Assembly (NCBI RefSeq): GCF_002025205.1
Contig: NZ_CP019947.1
Coordinates: forward strand, 999,501-1,063,500
Direction: 5' to 3'
Length of the DNA stretch: 64,000 nucleotides
Origin: Pseudomonas sp. CC6-YY-74
Lineage (GTDB): Bacteria > Pseudomonadota > Gammaproteobacteria > Pseudomonadales > Pseudomonadaceae
Position 1 is the stretch's first letter. Every line of letters begins with the position of its first letter. Below, piece after piece: positions 59,327 through 64,000 of this stretch. A program made the position numbers and the translations under genes. Below the pieces are notes generated by a model that saw only the letters and a program-made list of their open reading frames with translations, ran no database searches and was not told the origin of the DNA.

Positions 59327-60571
59327 GTGTCGCGTAGACGCGTCGTGGTTACCGGTATGGGCATGCTGTCGCCGCTGGGTAACGATGTGGCGAGCAGCTG
59401 GCAGGGTATTTTGGCCGGACGCAGTGGCATCGCCCCCATCGAACACATGGATCTTTCCGCTTACACCACCCGTTTTGGTGGTTCGGTCAAAGGGTTCAAT
59501 GTCGAGGAGTATTTGTCCGCCAAAGAGGCGCGCAAGCTCGATCTATTTATTCAGTATGGCCTGGCCGCGAGCTTTCAGGCTGTGCGCGATTCCGGGCTGG
59601 AAGTGACCGACGCCAACCGTGAGCGTATCGGTGTGGCACTGGGTTCGGGTATTGGCGGCCTGACCAATATCGAGAACAACTGCAAATTGTTGCATGAGTT
59701 GGGCCCGCGGCGTATTTCGCCGTTTTTCGTCCCGGGCTCGATCATCAACATGATTTCCGGTTTCCTGTCGATCCATCTGGGGTTGCAGGGGCCGAATTAT
59801 GCGATCGCCACGGCCTGTACCACGGGTACCCATTGCATCGGTATGGCCGCGCGCAATATTGCCTATGGCGAAGCCGACGTGATGGTCGCCGGTGGCGCCG
59901 AGATGGCTGCGTGTGGTTTGGGTATTGGTGGTTTTGCTGCGGCGCGGGCACTGTCCACGCGCAACGACGACCCAGCCAGCGCCAGTCGTCCGTGGGATAA
60001 GGATCGCGACGGCTTCGTGCTGTCGGATGGTGCCGGTGCACTGGTTCTGGAAGAGTTGGAGCATGCCAAGGCGCGAGGCGCGACCATCTATGCTGAGTTG
60101 ATCGGCTTTGGCATGAGCGGCGATGCCTATCACATGACTTCACCACCGGAAGATGGTGCCGGTGCCGCACGCTGCATTGCTAATGCCATGCGCGACGCCG
60201 GGTTGAATACCGATCAGGTGCAGTACATCAACGCCCACGGCACCTCGACCTCTGCGGGAGACAAGGCTGAGGTCGCGGCGATCAAGTCGGTATTTGGCGA
60301 AAATGCCTATCGGCTTGCCGTCAGCTCGACCAAGTCGATGACCGGTCACCTGTTGGGCGCGGCTGGCGCGGTCGAGGCAATCTTCAGTATCTTGGCAATT
60401 CGTGAGCAGGTGGCGCCACCAACCATCAACCTGGACGAACCTAGCGAGGGCTGCGACCTCGACTTCGTTGCGCATCAAGCCAAGGCCATGCCGATCGATG
60501 TAGTGCTGTCCAATTCCTTCGGTTTTGGCGGTACCAACGGCTCGCTGGTGTTCCGCCGGTACGTCGGTTGA
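59327..60571 (+). CDS. fabF: 3-oxoacyl-ACP synthase II
   Basis: A 414-residue elongating condensing enzyme. Nucleophile C164 lies in [11 protein letters not shown]; the two catalytic histidines are in [11 protein letters not shown] and [11 protein letters not shown]. The end [16 protein letters not shown] is diagnostic. GTG at 59327 has AGAGGAG at good spacing and gives [12 protein letters not shown]. Its stop overlaps the pabC ATG. Confidence 0.97.
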   Translation: MSRRRVVVTGMGMLSPLGNDVASSWQGILAGRSGIAPIEHMDLSAYTTRFGGSVKGFNVEEYLSAKEARKLDLFIQYGLAASFQAVRDSGLEVTDANRERIGVALGSGIGGLTNIENNCKLLHELGPRRISPFFVPGSIINMISGFLSIHLGLQGPNYAIATACTTGTHCIGMAARNIAYGEADVMVAGGAEMAACGLGIGGFAAARALSTRNDDPASASRPWDKDRDGFVLSDGAGALVLEELEHAKARGATIYAELIGFGMSGDAYHMTSPPEDGAGAARCIANAMRDAGLNTDQVQYINAHGTSTSAGDKAEVAAIKSVFGENAYRLAVSSTKSMTGHLLGAAGAVEAIFSILAIREQVAPPTINLDEPSEGCDLDFVAHQAKAMPIDVVLSNSFGFGGTNGSLVFRRYVG

Positions 60572-61386
60572 TGCCTAGCTGGATCGACGGTCAACCGATG
60601 GAGTTGTTCTCCGTCAAGGATCGTGGTCTGGCCTACGGCGATGGGCTGTTCGAGACCATCGCCGTCAGTGGCGGCCGTCCCGCATTGCTGGATCGGCACC
60701 TGGCGCGGCTTGGCGAAGGTTGTGCACGCTTGCTGATCGATCTCGATCTGGCGCTGGTGCGTGTAGAACTGCTGGCGTTCAGTCGAGAGCTGGCTGATGG
60801 CGTAGCCAAGTTGATCGTGACCCGCGGTGATGGTTTGCGCGGTTACGCGCCGCCACAGCCTGGGTTGCCGCGAAGGATTCTGCAGGCCAGCGCCAAACCA
60901 GCTTATCCAGCCTGCAACGCAGCGCTGGGGGTGCGTTTGTTCCCCTGCGTTACGCGACTGGCCGAGCAGCCTCGCTTGGCCGGGATAAAGCATTTGAATC
61001 GGCTCGAGCAGGTGCTTGCGCGTGCCGAGTGGCAGGACGCCGAGCATGCCGAAGGCTTGATGCTGGATATCTCCGGGCGGGTAATTGAGGGCGTCTACAG
61101 CAATTTGTTTCTATTGAAGGATGGCGTCTTGCTCACGCCCGATCTTTCGCGTTGTGGTGTGGCCGGGGTGATGCGCGCCGAGCTGCTGGCACAGGCAGAG
61201 GGCCAAGGTTTGCACTGCCATGTGGGCGACATCGGTCTTGATGCGTTGCTAGGGGCAGATGAGGTCTTTCTCTGCAACAGTCTCTATGGCATCTGGCCTG
61301 TTCGTGCACTGCAACGGCATGAGTGGCCGGTTGGCCCGCTGACCCGTAAACTGCAGGTCATAGCCCGCGATCTACTGGACAGTTGA
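60571..61386 (+). CDS. pabC: Aminodeoxychorismate lyase
   Basis: A 271-residue PLP enzyme of fold type IV that releases pyruvate to give p-aminobenzoate for folate. The internal aldimine lysine is K140 in LAGIKHLNRLEQV. The N-terminal part DRGLAYGDGLFETI and the later EGVYSNLFL are typical. It is translationally coupled to fabF (TGATG) and followed by mltG after three bases. Confidence 0.93.
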   Translation: MPSWIDGQPMELFSVKDRGLAYGDGLFETIAVSGGRPALLDRHLARLGEGCARLLIDLDLALVRVELLAFSRELADGVAKLIVTRGDGLRGYAPPQPGLPRRILQASAKPAYPACNAALGVRLFPCVTRLAEQPRLAGIKHLNRLEQVLARAEWQDAEHAEGLMLDISGRVIEGVYSNLFLLKDGVLLTPDLSRCGVAGVMRAELLAQAEGQGLHCHVGDIGLDALLGADEVFLCNSLYGIWPVRALQRHEWPVGPLTRKLQVIARDLLDS

Positions 61387-61389
61387 TTA

Positions 61390-64000
<2,611 letters not shown>

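Overview
The window is a stretch of core chromosome from a Pseudomonas-type gammaproteobacterium. The DNA is GC-rich. Gene content and order match, gene for gene as far as I can recall it, the Pseudomonas aeruginosa segment running slt-uup ... fadBA ... topA ... sulA-lexA-psrA-nagZ ... mfd-gap-nqrABCDEF ... sthA ... lolCDE-comEC-exbBD-lpxK-kdsB-murB-rne-rluC-sppA-maf-rpmF-plsX-fabD-fabG-acpP-fabF-pabC-mltG-tmk-holB. I cannot name the species. I see no insertion sequence, prophage, CRISPR array, tRNA or rRNA, and no region of clearly foreign composition.

Layout. 1-6504: partial MOSC protein, lytic transglycosylase Slt, ABC-F ATPase Uup, and small conserved or stress proteins. 6505-7562: a kilobase with no convincing intact gene, holding possible remnants on the minus strand. 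7563-10916: fadBA beta-oxidation operon. 10994-15002: DUF1653 protein, topoisomerase I and two small conserved proteins. 15128-17452: SOS repressor LexA with SulA, then the fatty-acid-responsive repressor PsrA. 17501-19794: L,D-transpeptidase-like protein, NagZ and a methylthioinosine phosphorylase. 19868-23855: csiV and mfd (minus strand). 24005-26097: gap, facing a chalcone-isomerase-like secreted protein. 26370-33479: Na+-NQR (nqrA-F) with its maturation factors ApbE and NqrM, followed by transhydrogenase SthA. 35215-36834: minus-strand group (PilZ protein, small secreted protein, glycerophosphodiesterase). 36930-40115: lolCDE. 40235-47774: DUF2062 protein, a frameshifted comEC, exbB/exbD, lpxK, ycaR, kdsB, a tyrosine phosphatase and murB. 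47984-51601: rne with a long leader. 51652-54263: rluC, a HAD phosphatase and an SppA-type protease. 54312-64000: maf (minus), then the yceD-rpmF-plsX-fab-pabC-mltG-tmk-holB cluster, cut off by the window end inside holB.

The genes form coherent physiological modules. Fatty acid degradation (fadBA) lies near its likely regulator PsrA, and PsrA-type palindromes are visible at both loci. Cell envelope work is spread across slt, nagZ, lolCDE, lpxK, kdsB, murB and mltG. Redox and energy functions (NQR, ApbE, NqrM, SthA, GapDH) are contiguous. Fatty acid synthesis occupies the right end.

The observations most worth a second look are these: a one-base loss in a G run that splits comEC; a half-kilobase rne leader with two small upstream reading frames, the second overlapping the rne start codon; consensus-like promoters that predict leaderless or nearly leaderless mRNAs for rluC and yceD; overlapping double PsrA palindromes on the psrA promoter; and the decayed-looking kilobase upstream of fadB. 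I did not find a convincing new multi-gene system.
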